DNA of 64,000 nt from Amycolatopsis cihanbeyliensis (GCF_006715045.1 NZ_VFML01000001.1:4928501-4992500), one strand, 5' to 3'. Positions 9,157 through 18,221 are shown, counted from the first letter of the stretch. The notes: a model not told the origin generated them from the letters alone. Made by a program: numbers and translations.

Positions 9157-9509
9157 CGGACTCCTCCGCTGGTGTTGAGTGCGAACATGAAGATTGCACG
9201 TGTGGGTGACTTGCCAGGGGCTGCGATATGACAGTTCCGCGTCGGTCTGGTTTCACACGTAGGAGTTACCTAGGGTGTGCGAACTGTAGCGTGATCGACA
9301 TCGGACGATCGCTCACCGTGCGGATTCTAGCCTCCTGTTTCCGGAATTCTGGAAGCTGGATCGCCCAGTAGGGTTAGATATCTTACTGTGGCGGTGTCTT
9401 CGATGGGAATCTGTGAGTAACGACACAGACCAAAGAAAACACTCGTCCGGGTGAGAATTTGGCGGATTGATAACGGCCGGTATTACCCGTCGATAAAACT
9501 CGGCCACAT
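9157..9509. promoter_or_regulatory. 353-bp divergent intergenic region of the exopolysaccharide locus
   Basis: This gap separates the start of the minus-strand polysaccharide operon (9156) from the acyltransferase (9510). It is clearly less GC-rich than its surroundings, especially 9370-9490 with runs such as TTAGATATCTTACTG and AAAGAAAACACTC, as expected for promoters or bound regulators. I could not fix -35/-10 hexamers. A 64-codon minus-strand frame at 9313-9507 lacks any recognisable motif and I do not call it. No RNA gene was seen. Confidence 0.45.
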
Positions 9510-10643
9510 GTGAGGAGTACGGACCCGGATGGACGCGACGTGGTGAGCGAGTCGCCGGTACGAAAGTTGGCCGGACGGCGGGAGGCAGCAGGCCGGGACG
9601 GCCGTCTCGATCGGCTGCGGGTGGTGGCGGCGGTCGTGGTGGTCGGCGGTCACGCTGGCTCGTTCGTGGTCAATCATGTTCCGGTGTGGTCCGGGGCGTG
9701 GTGGCCCGGTTCCGCGGCGGTGATGACCCCACGCTGGTCGGTCCCGGTCTTCGTGCTGATCAGTGGCGCGCTGCTGTTGCGCGGCACCGGCGCGGGTGCA
9801 CCGGAACCGCTGGAGGCCGAGCGGATCGGCGCCGTGGTGTCCAGGCGGTTGGCCAGGATCGGTTGGCCGTTGCTGTTCTGGAGCGTGCTGTACCTCGGCC
9901 TGCAGCTCTGGTCCGGTTCCGGTGACCGGCGCATCACCTCCGGAGGGGCGGGCGGCGTGCTCGACGCGATCCTGCTCGGGCAGCCGATGTACCACCTCTA
10001 CTACCTGTTCATCGCGGCCGGTTTGTACCTGGTCGCGCCTTTCCTTCAGGTTCTGGTGCGTGGCTTGGCGGCGAGCGGCCTCCGCGTGCTGGCCGTGGGG
10101 TGTCTCGCCCTGGCCTCGCTGTCGTCCCTTGTGGACTGGCGCGTGGGCGGTGGCGGCGCCAACGCACTCACGCTGTTCGTCCCGTTCATCGGCTATTTCC
10201 TGCTCGGCCATTTTCTGGCCAACATTCGGCCGGTGCGGCACCGTGGGCGCTGGCTCGCCGTGGGGATGCTGGCCGCGTTGGGCTGCTGGGGCGGGTACCT
10301 GCTGGCTGTGCTGTCCTCCTCGGCGGCCGCGACGGAGTACGCCGAGTCGTTCCTGCATCCGGTGGCCGTCCTCGCCGCGGTCGCCCTGTTCGCGGGCGTG
10401 ACCGGCGGTCCGGGCGCCGGGGCCGGTGGCGGCGCACTGGCGCAGCGGTTGTCCGGTCTGACCCTCGGGGTGTACCTCGCGCACCCGATGTTCGTCGCGG
10501 CGATCGGTCTGGTGCTGCCGCACACCGAGAGCCTCGCCGGTGGGGTGCTCTCGCTTGCGGTGCTGTGGGCAGGGGCGTTGTTCGGATCGACCGCGCTGGT
10601 CCTGCTCGCCGAGCGTGTTCCGGTGCTGCGCAAGGTGGTGTGA
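9510..10643 (+). CDS. acyltransferase family 3 (OafA/WecH-type) membrane protein
   Basis: 377 residues with about ten membrane spans. The N-terminal RLDRLRVVAAVVVVGGHAGS carries the conserved region of the acyltransferase-3 family, with His in span 1, and the protein continues with SVPVFVLISGALLL, another family block. These integral membrane enzymes O-acetylate surface sugars. It diverges from the polysaccharide operon, so it probably decorates that polymer. Start uncertain: GTG 9510 opens the frame, but GTG 9540 or 9543 is also possible, and neither has a strong ribosome site. Confidence 0.8.
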   Translation: MRSTDPDGRDVVSESPVRKLAGRREAAGRDGRLDRLRVVAAVVVVGGHAGSFVVNHVPVWSGAWWPGSAAVMTPRWSVPVFVLISGALLLRGTGAGAPEPLEAERIGAVVSRRLARIGWPLLFWSVLYLGLQLWSGSGDRRITSGGAGGVLDAILLGQPMYHLYYLFIAAGLYLVAPFLQVLVRGLAASGLRVLAVGCLALASLSSLVDWRVGGGGANALTLFVPFIGYFLLGHFLANIRPVRHRGRWLAVGMLAALGCWGGYLLAVLSSSAAATEYAESFLHPVAVLAAVALFAGVTGGPGAGAGGGALAQRLSGLTLGVYLAHPMFVAAIGLVLPHTESLAGGVLSLAVLWAGALFGSTALVLLAERVPVLRKVV

Positions 10644-10650
10644 CAGCGAA

Positions 10651-10682
10651 GCCGCCGCCCTCCGCGCGGGGAGAGCGGCGGC
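10651..10682. terminator. bidirectional hairpin between convergent genes
   Basis: GCCGCCGC (10651-10658) and GCGGCGGC (10675-10682) are perfect complements around a 16-nt loop that can pair partly (CCTC/GAG). It lies between the stops of the acyltransferase (10643) and the secreted protein (10705). There is no U-tract, as is usual for actinobacterial hairpins. Confidence 0.5.
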
Positions 10683-10704
10683 CGTGGGTGCTGGGTCGGG
10701 CGGC

Positions 10705-11466
10705 TCAGGCGGCGACGACGACCTCCCGGCCGGTCGGGGCCTGGCGGTCCGCACCGTGCCCGATCTCGGCCTGCGGATCGAGGGTGACGTGCTCGCCGCA
10801 GGCCACGTGCGCCAGGCTCAGCCGGATGTGCCCGCCGATCAGCGTCTCCAGCAGCGGGTCGGCGCGGAAGTCCAGCGCCTGGACGTTGAACGCGCCGTTG
10901 TCGTCCCACCATTGCTTGTTCAGGGTGAGGCTGGCGACGCCGGGAATGCTGATCCGGAAGTTCGGTTCGGTGGAGACCGGAAGGCGGTACTCCTTCCCGA
11001 GGACAGTGAGCTTGATGTCGCTGCCGGCGATCGAGCTCTCGCCCGCGATTCCCTCGTCATCGGCGACGCATTTCGCGGAGAACGCGTCCACGGTGAGGCT
11101 GAAGATGTCCGGGGTGGGCAGTTCGGGCAGGATGTGGAAGAGATCGACACCGACCTTGGCGGCCGAGGTCTTGGACCAGGACAGCTTGGTCTCGTGGTCG
11201 TGATCGGACTCCGACTCGAATGCTCCCACGATCACGAGGTCGTGGTGGGTGTTTCCGGCTGCGGAGCTGTGCGTGGGGCCGTTCGGCCAGTGCGTCGAGG
11301 CCAGCGGGCCGAGGTTGATGTCGTGGAAGGAGGCGAAACCGGCGTACGCGCCCGTCTCGTAGTTCGGGCAGTCGTCGGCAACCGCCGAACCGGCCGAGAC
11401 GGCCAGCAGCGCGGTCACCGCGACGGCGACCGTAGCCGAGCGGGAAAATCTGGACACGAGTGACAT
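10705..11466 (-). CDS. secreted protein of unknown function, possibly choice-of-anchor P type
   Basis: 253 residues from ATG 11466, preceded by GAGAGG. A Sec signal peptide is clear: SRFSR, a hydrophobic core VAVAVTALLAVSAG, and a likely cut after SAVA. The mature chain is polar with His/Asp-rich patches (ESDHDHE) and two Cys pairs. It shows beta-rich segments such as IRLSLAHVACGEHVTL near the C-terminus, which I loosely associate with the 'choice-of-anchor P' secreted proteins of Actinobacteria. No enzyme motif is visible. The 355-bp upstream region includes its promoter. The longer frame to 11583 has no ribosome site. Confidence 0.7.
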   Translation of the reverse strand: MSLVSRFSRSATVAVAVTALLAVSAGSAVADDCPNYETGAYAGFASFHDINLGPLASTHWPNGPTHSSAAGNTHHDLVIVGAFESESDHDHETKLSWSKTSAAKVGVDLFHILPELPTPDIFSLTVDAFSAKCVADDEGIAGESSIAGSDIKLTVLGKEYRLPVSTEPNFRISIPGVASLTLNKQWWDDNGAFNVQALDFRADPLLETLIGGHIRLSLAHVACGEHVTLDPQAEIGHGADRQAPTGREVVVAA

Positions 11467-11821
11467 CCATGCACCTCTCGAGGGCGAGTGGGTTCGGTAC
11501 TCTTCGGGCGAATTCGAAAATGTTCGCCCGAGCCCCGGAGAACCGGGTGTGAGAATGCCAGCACACGTCGTGTTCGGATACAACTGTGAGCAGTATTATA
11601 TTGAACTTTCGGGACGGCAGACATTTCGGGCGACGGTTCGGCGGCATATTCGTGTGTATGCAGCGGGTATCATCCGGTCGTTCATTCCGAGTTAACCGGC
11701 GAAATGTCGGATTTGCCGCACCGGGCGCACCGGCTACTCGGCCGGTGCGCCTTGCCGAGGCTAGCTCGCCCAGGTGAGGTGGTTCGGCGGAACCGCCGCT
11801 CCGCCCCGCCCCCACTCGGGA
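11467..11821. promoter_or_regulatory. 355-bp intergenic region: promoter of the secreted protein
   Basis: No gene seen. 11500-11620 is relatively AT-rich for this genome, with a GAGCAGTATTATATTGAAC stretch near 11590 that could hold the minus-strand promoter of the secreted protein. The left flank of the decayed regulator pair contributes the other end, including the hairpin listed at 11724-11751. Confidence 0.4.
11724..11751. terminator. perfect 11-bp hairpin after the XRE/DUF397 locus
   Basis: GGCGCACCGGC (11724-11734) and GCCGGTGCGCC (11741-11751) pair perfectly around a 6-nt loop. It lies about 70 nt beyond the DUF397 stop at 11822 in the direction of minus-strand transcription, where a terminator is expected. 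No U-tract follows. Confidence 0.55.
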
Positions 11822-12046
11822 TCAGCGCAGGGTGCTGAGGAAGGCGTGCCAAGCGGGGGGTGGGGAACCAGAGGGTGCCGGTGTCGGGGACTTGAAGTCG
11901 CGCACTCCGGTGCGGTGTTCCCGCCAGCCGACCTCGACGCAGTCGCCGCCGTTGGCGGTGCTGTGGGAGGAACTGCGCCAGCTCAGGGGGTTGTTGCCCC
12001 TTGTTCCGCCACCTTCTCGATGAGCTCGATCGACTGCCGGGTGCAC
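11822..12046 (-). pseudogene. DUF397-domain small protein, apparently frameshifted
   Basis: The recognisable core is LSWRSSSHSTANGGDCVEV followed by RTGVRDFKSP and AWHAFLSTLR, the DUF397 pattern normally found in proteins of about 60-70 residues beside DUF5753 XRE regulators. The middle of the family pattern, DTGTLWFPTP, is present but in another frame between about 11858 and 11895, so a -1 and a compensating +1 change seem to have occurred. The reading frame survives but with a scrambled patch, PTPAPSGSPPP. There is no ATG; a GTG at 12046 would be the only start, inside the neighbouring pseudogene. Confidence 0.6.
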
Positions 12047-12642
12047 AGGGCATCGGCTCGGAACAGCTCGAACATCTGCCGCAGGCTTGCCTCATCCTCC
12101 GGCTGCTTGACCGCGGTACCGCGGAGCTGGTTGTCCACGTACGCGACGTCCCTGCCGCCGTCGAAGCTGGCGATGACGAACGGGCCGAGGAAGTCGGCGC
12201 AGTGCGACCAGCATGGGCGGTTCGCCTCCAGCCAAGACCCGCTGGCGTTCCAGGCGGACCTGGACCAGGTCCTCGTTCTTCAGCACGGCGCGGGCGCAGT
12301 CCGGGGTCCGCAGCGGGCCCGGCAGCACCGTGGTCTCGAAGGAGAGCAGGGTGATGGCGCGGGACTCGACCTCGATCCAGCGGCCCGGCCACTCGTACGC
12401 CACCTCGCGGGACACCAGCTCGGTCAGCAGGCGGGACAGATAGCCGTTGCTGCCAAGGATCTCCTCGATCCGGGCCGGGTCCTCGGCCTTCGGGGACCGG
12501 CGGCCGGTCTCCCACGTGGCGACCAGCGAGTGCGAGACATACGCGTGCTCGGCCAGCGCCACCTGGCTCAGCCCGCGGGCATCACGGGCGAGCGCCAGCT
12601 CCCGCCCCGGAACCGCAGCGCGTTGTCGCTTTTCGTGGCCAT
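11983..12642 (-). pseudogene. XRE-family regulator with DUF5753 domain, decayed
   Basis: Three pieces in different frames make up one family pattern. An ATG at 12642 begins MATKSDNALRFR, then the frame breaks at about 12603. The HTH and first half of DUF5753 (GLSQVALAEHAYVSHSLVATWETG ... VQVRLERQRVL, quoted in parts) run in a second frame. The C-terminal half (HCADFLGPFVIASFDGG ... LIEKVAEQ) is in a third frame, entered near 12215. About 45 residues that family members carry between these halves are missing. No start codon precedes the HTH in its own frame. The usual role is DNA binding together with a DUF397 partner; this copy is very unlikely to work. Neighbouring genes are intact, so sequencing error alone is less likely. 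Confidence 0.7.
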
Positions 12643-12664
12643 TCGGCCACCCTACGTCGCTGGG

Positions 12665-12892
12665 TCAGCGAGGGAAGGCGGAGGCACGCCATGCGCCCGG
12701 GCCGGGATGCGGCAGGCGGTGCATGCTCGCGGCGGGGTCGGCCCAGCGGGACCGGCGTTCCTTCCGCTCCGAACCCGGGGAACCTTCGGAAGAGGTCGCC
12801 GCGGCCAGTACGGCGGTGAGCGCGGCGAGCTCGACGTCGTCGGGATTGCCGCGCACCACCCGCAGCATCGGGGCGCCCTCGGACTCACTCAT
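12665..12892 (-). CDS. accE: acyl-CoA carboxylase epsilon subunit
   Basis: 75 residues, ATG 12892 preceded by GGAG. The start LRVVRGNPDDVELAALTAVLAA is the conserved epsilon-subunit motif (VV.G.P...ELAAL..VL). These small proteins bind the beta subunit and stimulate the biotin-dependent acyl/propionyl-CoA carboxylase of Actinobacteria. The C-terminal WADPAASMHRLPHPGPGAWRASAFPR-type end is also typical (quoted only in part elsewhere). It follows accD on the same strand with an 87-nt gap, as accE5 follows accD5 in M. tuberculosis. Confidence 0.85.
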   Translation of the reverse strand: MSESEGAPMLRVVRGNPDDVELAALTAVLAAATSSEGSPGSERKERRSRWADPAASMHRLPHPGPGAWRASAFPR

Positions 12893-12979
12893 GTCTCGGC
12901 TCCTTCTCGCTGCGCTCCTCGGCCCGCCGGCCGGACCTGCGATGCTCGCGAGGCGTCGCCCCGGGAACTCATACACACC

Positions 12980-14620
12980 TCACAGGGGGATGTTGCCGTG
13001 TTTCTTCGGCGGCGCCGTCTCGCGCTTGTCCCGCAGCAGGCGCAGCGCGCGGGCCACGTAGCCGCGGGTGTGCGCGGGCGGGATCACCGTGTCCACGTAG
13101 CCGCGCTCGGCCGCCACGTAGGGGTTGCACAGGGCGTCCTCGTACTCCTGGATCAACCGCTCGCGCAGCGCCTCGACGTCCTCGCCCTCCTCGGCCGCGC
13201 CGGCCAGCGTCTTGCGGTGCACGATGTTGGCCGCGCCCTGCGCGCCCATCACCGCGATCTGCGCGGTCGGCCAGGCCACGTTGAAGTCGGCGCCGAGGTG
13301 CTTGGAGCCCATCACGTCGTAGGCGCCGCCGTAGGCCTTCCTGGTGATCACGGTGACCAGCGGGACGGTCGCCTCGGCGTAGGCGTAGATCAGCTTCGCG
13401 CCGCGCCGGATGATGCCGTTCCACTCCTGGTCGGTGCCGGGCAGGAAACCGGGCACGTCCACGAAGGTCAGCACCGGCACGTTGAACGCGTCGCAGGTGC
13501 GCACGAACCGGGCGGCCTTCTCGGCGGCGTCGATGTCCAGGCAGCCCGCGAACTGGGTGGGCTGGTTGGCCACGACGCCGACGCTCTGCCCGTCCACCCG
13601 GCCGAAGCCGACCAGCACGTTCGGCGCGAACAGTTCGTGCACCTCGAGGAACTCGCCCTCGTCCACCACCCTGGTGATCACGTCGTGCATGTCGTAGGGC
13701 TGGTTGGGCGAGTCCGGGATCAGGGTGTCCAGCTCGCGGTCGGCGTCGGTCACCCCGTCGGCCACCGACTCCCCGGAGGGTTCGGGCGCGGTGAACACCG
13801 GCGGCTCGGTGAGGTTGTTCGGGGGCAGGAAGGACAGCAGTTCCCTGACGTAGGAGATGGCGTCCTCCTCGTCCGAGCCGAGGTAGTGCGCGTTGCCGGA
13901 CTTGCTGTTGTGCGTGCGGCCGCCGCCGAGGTCCTCGAAGGTGACCTCCTCGCCGGTCACCGTCTTGATCACGTCCGGGCCGGTGATGAACATGTGCGAG
14001 GTCTGGTCGACCATCACCACGAAGTCGGTCAGTGCGGGGGAGTACACGTGCCCGCCCGCGTTCGCGCCCATGATCAGCGAGATCTGCGGGACCACCCCGG
14101 ATGCCTGGGTGTTGCGCCGGAAGATCTCGCCGTACAGCCCGAGTGAGACCACGCCCTCCTGGATGCGCGCGCCGCCGCCCTCGTTGATCCCGACGATCGG
14201 CCGCCCGGTCTTGATCGCCAGGTCCATCACCTTGACGATCTTCTCGCCGTACACCTCGCCCAGCGAGCCGCCGAACACGGTCACGTCCTGGCTGAACACG
14301 CACACCGGGCGACCGTCCACGGTGCCGTAGCCGGTGACCACGCCGTCGCCGTAGGGCCGGTTGGCCTCCTGGCCGAAGTTGGTCGAGCGGTGCCGGGCCA
14401 GTTCGTCCAGCTCGACGAAGGAGCCGGGGTCGAGCAGGAGGTCGATCCGTTCCCGAGCGGTCTGCTTGCCCTTCGCGTGCTGCCGCTCGACGGCCCTGGT
14501 CGAGCCGGCGTGCACCGCCTCGGAGTACCGCAGGTACAGGTCGGCCAGCTTGCCCGCGGTGGTGTGAATGTCCGGTTCACCCTCCGGCGGTGGCCCGATC
14601 GGCTCCGTTGCACTGCTCAT
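12980..14620 (-). CDS. accD5: acyl-CoA (propionyl-CoA) carboxylase beta subunit, carboxyltransferase
   Basis: 546 residues, the normal length for PccB/AccD5. Both crotonase-like halves are complete: the N-terminal half has [34 protein letters not shown] and [12 protein letters not shown]; the C-terminal half has [18 protein letters not shown] and [17 protein letters not shown]. In characterised actinobacterial enzymes the Asp of GGAYD favours propionyl-CoA, and it is kept here. It transfers the carboxyl group from biotin to acyl-CoA, giving methylmalonyl- or malonyl-CoA for lipid synthesis. The alpha subunit is not in the window. birA diverges from it across 83 bp. Confidence 0.95.
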   Translation of the reverse strand: MSSATEPIGPPPEGEPDIHTTAGKLADLYLRYSEAVHAGSTRAVERQHAKGKQTARERIDLLLDPGSFVELDELARHRSTNFGQEANRPYGDGVVTGYGTVDGRPVCVFSQDVTVFGGSLGEVYGEKIVKVMDLAIKTGRPIVGINEGGGARIQEGVVSLGLYGEIFRRNTQASGVVPQISLIMGANAGGHVYSPALTDFVVMVDQTSHMFITGPDVIKTVTGEEVTFEDLGGGRTHNSKSGNAHYLGSDEEDAISYVRELLSFLPPNNLTEPPVFTAPEPSGESVADGVTDADRELDTLIPDSPNQPYDMHDVITRVVDEGEFLEVHELFAPNVLVGFGRVDGQSVGVVANQPTQFAGCLDIDAAEKAARFVRTCDAFNVPVLTFVDVPGFLPGTDQEWNGIIRRGAKLIYAYAEATVPLVTVITRKAYGGAYDVMGSKHLGADFNVAWPTAQIAVMGAQGAANIVHRKTLAGAAEEGEDVEALRERLIQEYEDALCNPYVAAERGYVDTVIPPAHTRGYVARALRLLRDKRETAPPKKHGNIPL

Positions 14621-14703
14621 GGCTCGGCAGCTTAACTACCGTGGAGTTCGATTGTGGGCGTGGCGTCGGCCACGTCACCGTGGCAAAACATAGGGTGAAG
14701 CCG

Positions 14704-15534
14704 ATGAACCAGCGCAAAGCTCCGATCGACGCGGCGCGCCTGCGTGCCGAGCTCGTCGCCCCCGCCGGTCCCTATGCCGCGCTCGACGTGGTGGCCAGCA
14801 CCGGCTCGACCAACGCGGACCTGCTGGACGCGGTGACCGAGGACGCCGAGGACCGCACCGTGCTGCTCGCCGAGGAGCAGACCGCCGGTGCGGGCCGCCG
14901 GGGCCGGACCTGGCACTCGCCCGCGGGTGCCGGGATCTACTGCAGCGTGCTGCTGCGGCCTGCCGAGGTGTCCTTCGCCCGGCTCGGCTCGCTGGCCGTG
15001 GTCGCCGGGCTCGCCCTGATCGACCTGAGCACCGAGCTGGGCGTGGACGCGGTGCTGAAGTGGCCGAACGACATGCTGGCCGGTCCGGACCGGGAGAAGT
15101 GCGCGGGCATCCTTTCCGAGGCCGCCGCCTCGGACGAGCGCGCGGTGGTGCTCGGCATGGGGCTGAACGTCCTCGCCGCGCCGCAGCCGGTGCCGCCGGG
15201 GCCCGGCGGGCTCGCCGCGACCTCGCTGCGCGAGCAGGGCGCCGCCACCACGGATCGCACCGAGCTGGCCAGGCTGTTGCTGCTCGCGCTGGCCGAGCGG
15301 GAGCGGCGCTGGCGGCAGGCTGCGGGCGACCTGGTGCGGGCCGGACTGCTCGAGGACTACCGTGCCCGCTGCGTCACCCTCGGCCAGGAGGTCAAGATCG
15401 GCGCCCCGGACGGCTCCACGCTGCTGGGCATCGCGGTGGACGTGGACGCGGCCGGTCAGCTCGTGCTGGAGACCGGCGATGGTGAGCGCCGGACGATCTT
15501 CGCCGGGGACGTGGTTCACCTGCGCCAGGCCTGA
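14704..15534 (+). CDS. birA: biotin--[acetyl-CoA-carboxylase] ligase
   Basis: 276 residues. The catalytic domain has STGSTNADLL, the biotinyl-AMP loop AGAGRRGRTWHSP, KWPNDML and GMGLNV. There is no N-terminal HTH, so this is a monofunctional ligase that attaches biotin to the carboxylase carrier domains, not a repressor. A small SH3-like C-terminal domain follows. It diverges from accD5, the enzyme system it activates, as in M. tuberculosis. ATG 14704 is chosen; GTG 14695 is possible. Confidence 0.93.
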   Translation: MNQRKAPIDAARLRAELVAPAGPYAALDVVASTGSTNADLLDAVTEDAEDRTVLLAEEQTAGAGRRGRTWHSPAGAGIYCSVLLRPAEVSFARLGSLAVVAGLALIDLSTELGVDAVLKWPNDMLAGPDREKCAGILSEAAASDERAVVLGMGLNVLAAPQPVPPGPGGLAATSLREQGAATTDRTELARLLLLALAERERRWRQAAGDLVRAGLLEDYRARCVTLGQEVKIGAPDGSTLLGIAVDVDAAGQLVLETGDGERRTIFAGDVVHLRQA

Positions 15535-15629
15535 GCCGGGGTGTGCCAGGCTGTGCGGTATGCGCGGCCGAGTCGGCCTACCGCCGGTACGGTTGTCGCG
15601 GTAGCGGTGCGAGCACGGGAGCGTTCCAG

Positions 15630-16208
15630 GTGGCTTATCCAGATGACCTGCTCAGCGAGGCGGAACAGGTAGTAGCGCACAAGCATCCGCACTTCAAGAT
15701 GCTGCTCTTTCCGCTGTTCATACTGGTGGTGGTGCTCGGTGGGGGCGGCTGGCTGGCCCTGCTGGCCAGGGACCTCGAAGCCCCGTGGGACCTGGTGGCG
15801 CTGGTCGCCGTCGGCGCGGTCGCGCTGCTGCTCCTGGTCTGGCTGGTGCTGGCGCCGATCGTGCGCTGGCGGACGACGCATTTCATCGTCACCACGGACC
15901 GGGTGATCGCCAGGGAAGGTGTGGTGAAACGCACCGGCATCGACATCCCGATGGCCCGGATCAACAGCGTGCGGTTCGAGCACGGCCTTGTGGACCGCAT
16001 CTTCGGCTGCGGCACGCTGATCATCGAGTCCGCCTCGGAGGAACCGCTGAAGTTCGACGACATCCCCGGCGTCGAGCTCGTGCACACGCAGATCTACCGC
16101 CAGGTCAACGACAATCCGTATGACGACTACGGCGCCCAGGAGTACCGGGGGCGGCAGGAGCTGAGCCCGCAGGACCCGTACGGCGAGGCGCCGGAACGGG
16201 GGCGCTGA
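15630..16208 (+). CDS. membrane-anchored PH-domain (bPH2/DUF304) protein
   Basis: 192 residues from GTG 15630. Two hydrophobic spans lie at about residues 25-45 and 58-80. A bacterial PH fold follows, with TTHFIVTTDRVIAREGVVKRTG, IPMARINSVRFEHGLVDRIFGCGTL and the segment FDDIPGVE; it ends in a charged Tyr/Asp-rich tail. These proteins sit in the cytoplasmic membrane; function unknown. It follows birA as the PH-domain protein Rv3278c does in M. tuberculosis. Only 5 nt separate it from the next gene. Confidence 0.85.
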   Translation: MAYPDDLLSEAEQVVAHKHPHFKMLLFPLFILVVVLGGGGWLALLARDLEAPWDLVALVAVGAVALLLLVWLVLAPIVRWRTTHFIVTTDRVIAREGVVKRTGIDIPMARINSVRFEHGLVDRIFGCGTLIIESASEEPLKFDDIPGVELVHTQIYRQVNDNPYDDYGAQEYRGRQELSPQDPYGEAPERGR

Positions 16209-16213
16209 GCGGG

Positions 16214-17161
16214 ATGGGCGCACGGGAAGTCGGACTGCCCGAGCGGGCGCCCGCACCGGGCGGGACCTTGCCGGAGCGGGTGACGATCTGGGAGGTCGGC
16301 CCGCGGGACGGGCTGCAGAACGAGAGCGAGATCGTCCCGGTCGAGGTGAAGCTGGAGTTCCTTGACCGACTGGCCCGCGTGGGCCTTCCAGTGCTGGAGG
16401 CCACCAGTTTCGTGCATCCCAAGTGGGTGCCGCAGCTCGCCGACGCCGAGGAGTTGCTGGCCGGGCTGCACCGGCGGGACGGCGTGCGGTACCCGGTGCT
16501 GGTGCCCAACGAGCGCGGCCTGGACCGCGCGCTGGCCGCCGGGGTGGCCGAGATCGCGGTGTTCGCCAGTGCCACCGAGACCTTCGCCGAGCGCAACCTG
16601 AACTCGGGGCTGGACAGCCAGTTCGCCATGTTCGAGCCGGTGGTGTCCAGGGCCCGCGCCGAGGGGATCGCGGTGCGCGGCTACCTGTCCATGTGCTTCG
16701 GCGACCCGTGGGAGGGCGCGGTGCCCGCCGACCAGGTGGCGCGCGTGGGCAGGCGGCTGCTCGACCTCGGCTGCGCGCAGCTCTCGCTCGGCGACACCAT
16801 CGGCGTCGCTACCCCCGGCCAGGTGACCGCGGTGCTGGCTGCCCTCGACGCGGCCGGGGTGGGCGTCGAGGCGCTCGCCGTGCACTTCCACGACACCTAC
16901 GGCCAGGCGCTGGCCAACACCTACGCCGCGCTCCGGCACGGCGTGTCCACTGTGGATTCCTCGGCCGGCGGGCTGGGTGGCTGCCCCTACGCCGAGTCGG
17001 CCACCGGCAACCTGGCCACCGAGGACCTGGTGTGGATGCTGGACGGTCTCGGCATCGAACACGGCGCCGACCTGGACGCGCTGGTGGCGACCAGCACCTG
17101 GATGGCCGAACGCCTCGGCAGGCCCAGCCCGTCCAGGGTGGTGCGCGCGCTGGGCGGGTGA
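16214..17161 (+). CDS. hydroxymethylglutaryl-CoA lyase family protein
   Basis: 315 residues, a complete DRE-TIM aldolase barrel. Key motifs: EVGPRDGLQNES (catalytic Arg-Asp pair), EATSFVHPKWVPQLAD, NERGLDRAL, SLGDTIGVATP, HFHDTYGQA (metal His pair) and the Cys loop GGLGGCPYAESATGN. The family splits 3-hydroxy-3-methylglutaryl-CoA to acetoacetate and acetyl-CoA in leucine breakdown. The gene starts 5 nt after the PH-domain gene, so co-transcription is likely even though no functional link is obvious. An AESATGN instead of the common KGASGN in the Cys loop is a small difference. Confidence 0.88.
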   Translation: MGAREVGLPERAPAPGGTLPERVTIWEVGPRDGLQNESEIVPVEVKLEFLDRLARVGLPVLEATSFVHPKWVPQLADAEELLAGLHRRDGVRYPVLVPNERGLDRALAAGVAEIAVFASATETFAERNLNSGLDSQFAMFEPVVSRARAEGIAVRGYLSMCFGDPWEGAVPADQVARVGRRLLDLGCAQLSLGDTIGVATPGQVTAVLAALDAAGVGVEALAVHFHDTYGQALANTYAALRHGVSTVDSSAGGLGGCPYAESATGNLATEDLVWMLDGLGIEHGADLDALVATSTWMAERLGRPSPSRVVRALGG

Positions 17162-17186
17162 GCACGGCCGACCCGGTGGTCTTCGG

Positions 17187-17723
17187 TCAGCCGCTGCCGA
17201 CGAGCGTCTTCATCGCCGCATCGGCGAACTGGCGCGCGGTGTCACACGTGACCGGTTGATCCTCGGAGTGGTTCTCGCTGACGTCCACCTTCAACGACCG
17301 GTCGTCGGCGACATCGGTATAGAGCGCGCACCCAGTATGCGGGCCGCTACGTTCGCGCTCACGTCCCACCTTGATCGTGGGAAACCCGCGTATTGGAGCG
17401 ACCTCTTCGAACGTCGCGCCGTTGAAGGAGCCACTGGTCCACCGGTCGATCCCGTGATTCGTCACCTTGCTGATGGTGACGAGCTGATGGGTAAGGGGAC
17501 GATACCGGCAAGCCGCACCTTCCTCGTCCAGCCCTCCGGGGCTGGATAGTGGTTCTGGTGCGGCCTTGACCTGGAGCTGCTGGAGAGCGTGTTCGGAGAT
17601 GAGTTCGCACGGTTTCACGTCGTCCATCGACAGTTCGTTGGGTCGGTTGGACGCGTCACACGCGGTTACCAACCCGAGTCCTACCAGCGCAAAGCCGACG
17701 GTCCGGAGTGTACGACCGATCAT
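17187..17723 (-). CDS. DUF3558 lipoprotein
   Basis: 178 residues. The lipobox LVTAC puts the lipidated Cys at residue 22. The mature part has DVKPCELIS, GAACRYR and a pair of late Cys (GCALYTDV, VTCDTA), the pattern of DUF3558 lipoproteins that are common in Pseudonocardiaceae near type VII genes. Function unknown. It is the last gene of the four-gene minus-strand operon and its start overlaps the previous stop by 4 nt. Confidence 0.8.
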   Translation of the reverse strand: MIGRTLRTVGFALVGLGLVTACDASNRPNELSMDDVKPCELISEHALQQLQVKAAPEPLSSPGGLDEEGAACRYRPLTHQLVTISKVTNHGIDRWTSGSFNGATFEEVAPIRGFPTIKVGRERERSGPHTGCALYTDVADDRSLKVDVSENHSEDQPVTCDTARQFADAAMKTLVGSG

Positions 17724-18208
17724 CCGTAGTACCTCAGCTTCAGCTCGTCCATCTGCTTCTGGTAGTCCTCGAGCAGCCGGGTCGCGGCCTCGGAGGCCCG
17801 CGCGGCGAACTCGGTTTCACGCAACTCGCGCAGGGAGCCGGGCTCGATTCGCGCCGTGAACTCGTCCATACCTACCGCGTGCAACGTGACCCTGCCGTCG
17901 CTGGACTCGCCACGCGACTCCACCGCGCGGGACTCGTCCCGGAAGTCGAGGTCGTGCTGGTCCTCCGGATCGATGTTCAACGCCGTGTTGCTGATCGCCT
18001 CCTGGTACTGCCGTTGCCAGCCCGCGTGCAGCAGCCGGGCGAGGCTCGCCAGCGCCCGTTCCAGGGCGCGCTCGTCGATGAACTCGTACACGCTCTCCCC
18101 GAACGAAAGCGTGAACTCGGTGCGGTTGCGCAGTTCGGCCTCGATATCCGTGCCCGGAGCGTTCACCCGCACCCGGATACGGTCCAGTTGCCTGGCCAGC
18201 TCACCCAC
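17720..18208 (-). CDS. conserved hypothetical protein of the type VII substrate operon
   Basis: 162 residues from GTG 18208. It is acidic, has no signal or membrane span, and is rich in helix (DERALERALASLARLLHAGW, a C-terminal helix around LLEDYQKQMDELKLRYYG). I do not recognise the family. Its position between a WxG-type secreted protein and a DUF3558 lipoprotein resembles that of EspG-like or YbaB-like accessory/chaperone genes, but no motif supports either. It overlaps the lipoprotein start by 4 nt. Confidence 0.65.
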   Translation of the reverse strand: MGELARQLDRIRVRVNAPGTDIEAELRNRTEFTLSFGESVYEFIDERALERALASLARLLHAGWQRQYQEAISNTALNIDPEDQHDLDFRDESRAVESRGESSDGRVTLHAVGMDEFTARIEPGSLRELRETEFAARASEAATRLLEDYQKQMDELKLRYYG

Positions 18209-18221
18209 TGTGCTTGCTCCC

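Noticed and set aside
9313..9507. 64-codon minus-strand frame in the intergenic region
   Set aside because: No ribosome site, motif or hydrophobic segment.
17720..18208. assignment of the 162-residue protein as EspG chaperone
   Set aside because: Position fits but length and motifs do not; left as hypothetical.
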